Assembly: GCF_037102585.1 (NCBI RefSeq)
Contig: NW_027043829.1
Span: 3,534,001 to 3,598,000, forward strand
Reading direction: 5' to 3'
Source: Saccharomycopsis crataegensis
Taxonomy: Eukaryota > Ascomycota > Saccharomycetes > Ascoideales > Saccharomycopsidaceae
Length of the DNA: 64,000 bases
The position numbers and the translations under genes were made by a program. Positions 63,648 through 64,000 of the stretch are shown here, one piece after another (positions within the stretch are counted from its first letter, which is position 1; each line of letters starts with the position of its first letter). The notes under the pieces are model-generated. The model saw only the letters and a program-made list of their open reading frames with translations. It was not told the origin of the DNA and ran no database searches.

Positions 63648-64000
63648 GTACATTATTCGTTCTATTTGTTTATTATATATATATATACACCACATATTGA
63701 TGTCTTGATTACCTGTCAAATGAAGTAGCGTTGTAAATGTAACAATACTAACGCCGCCTATACTAAGACTATTAGAATTTTTCTATTCCTTCGATTTACG
63801 AATATCTCAGAGTATTGATTTCAAATTATGGGTTGTCTTGATTTCCTTTTCTTTTTCTTTTTCTTTTTCTTTTTTATTTAATTTTTTTTTTTTTTTGTTT
63901 CCTCATTTCTGCTTTATATCTTTGATATGTGTTTTCCATACTACAATAAGCTCCTATTGGGAACGCTGTGCGCATAATATTTACATCCGGGCTCAATTCC
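63648..64000. other. Right edge: KGD4 3' flank and pyrimidine tract
   Basis: 353 bases. A TA repeat at 63677-63687 and a CTTTTT-type pyrimidine tract (about 63847-63897) suggest the promoter or 3' end of a gene beyond the edge. No coding sequence is seen. Confidence 0.4.

Overview
This window is nuclear DNA from a budding yeast. Genes are dense, mostly single-exon and close together on both strands. Introns are short (about 50 to 180 nt) with GTATGT-like donors and TACTAAC-like branch points. There are long A/T tracts, polyglutamine runs coded by CAA/CAG, and one Pol III tRNA gene. Several clues point to the CUG-Ser (Candida/Debaryomyces) clade. CTG codons sit where relatives carry Ser, Thr or a polar residue (YAK1 codon 571, EXO5 codon 180, KAR2 codon 145), and an eIF3h gene is present, which Saccharomyces cerevisiae has lost. 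I cannot name the species. Gene names are my recognition of S. cerevisiae orthologues from the protein sequence, not database results.

Layout, left to right. 0-10.4 kb: the 3' part of RPT4 (proteasome ATPase), convergent with GPH1 (glycogen phosphorylase), then UTP30 (ribosome biogenesis) and MER3/HFM1 (meiotic helicase with a 5' intron). 11-21.4 kb: YAK1 kinase, an unrecognised acidic gene that looks frameshifted at an A10 run, EXO5 (mitochondrial exonuclease), and a 1113-residue low-complexity protein I cannot name. 21.4-24.8 kb: a 3.4 kb gene-poor stretch with a tRNA-Val(AAC), a minisatellite and a possible LTR-like piece. 24.8-40.3 kb: PIM1 (Lon), KAR2 (BiP), ZRC1 (zinc transporter), ROT1 (ER chaperone), ORC4, TUF1 (mitochondrial EF-Tu) and FUM1 (fumarase). 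40.6-54.3 kb: EAF1/VID21 (NuA4), a probable ZIP2/SHOC1 gene, eIF3h, KRS1, the RING gene YBR062C, RSM10 and TRM7. 54.7-64 kb: TAD1, KAP114, an ankyrin gene (YGL242C), RMD8 and the two-exon KGD4.

Functionally this is mainly housekeeping: mitochondrial translation and metabolism (TUF1, RSM10, FUM1, KGD4, PIM1, EXO5), ER folding (KAR2, ROT1), and translation and tRNA modification (KRS1, eIF3h, TRM7, TAD1, tRNA-Val, UTP30). Two genes belong to the meiotic crossover (ZMM) pathway: MER3 and the ZIP2-like gene. Both appear to carry short introns with non-consensus donor sites. In the ZIP2-like gene the splice adds a terminal helix-hairpin-helix-like exon that the plain reading frame misses. In S. cerevisiae, MER3 splicing is meiosis-specific and depends on Mer1, so this is the part of the window I would look at first. 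Other points of interest are a perfect 17-bp-arm palindrome in the eIF3h/KRS1 divergent promoter, inverted repeats in the PIM1 and EXO5 promoters, and recognisable UPRE/HSE (KAR2), PAC/RRPE (UTP30), CRE (MER3/YAK1) and CACGTG (ORC4/TUF1 and RSM10/TRM7) sites. I saw no virus-like coding sequence, CRISPR array or novel multi-gene defence-type system.
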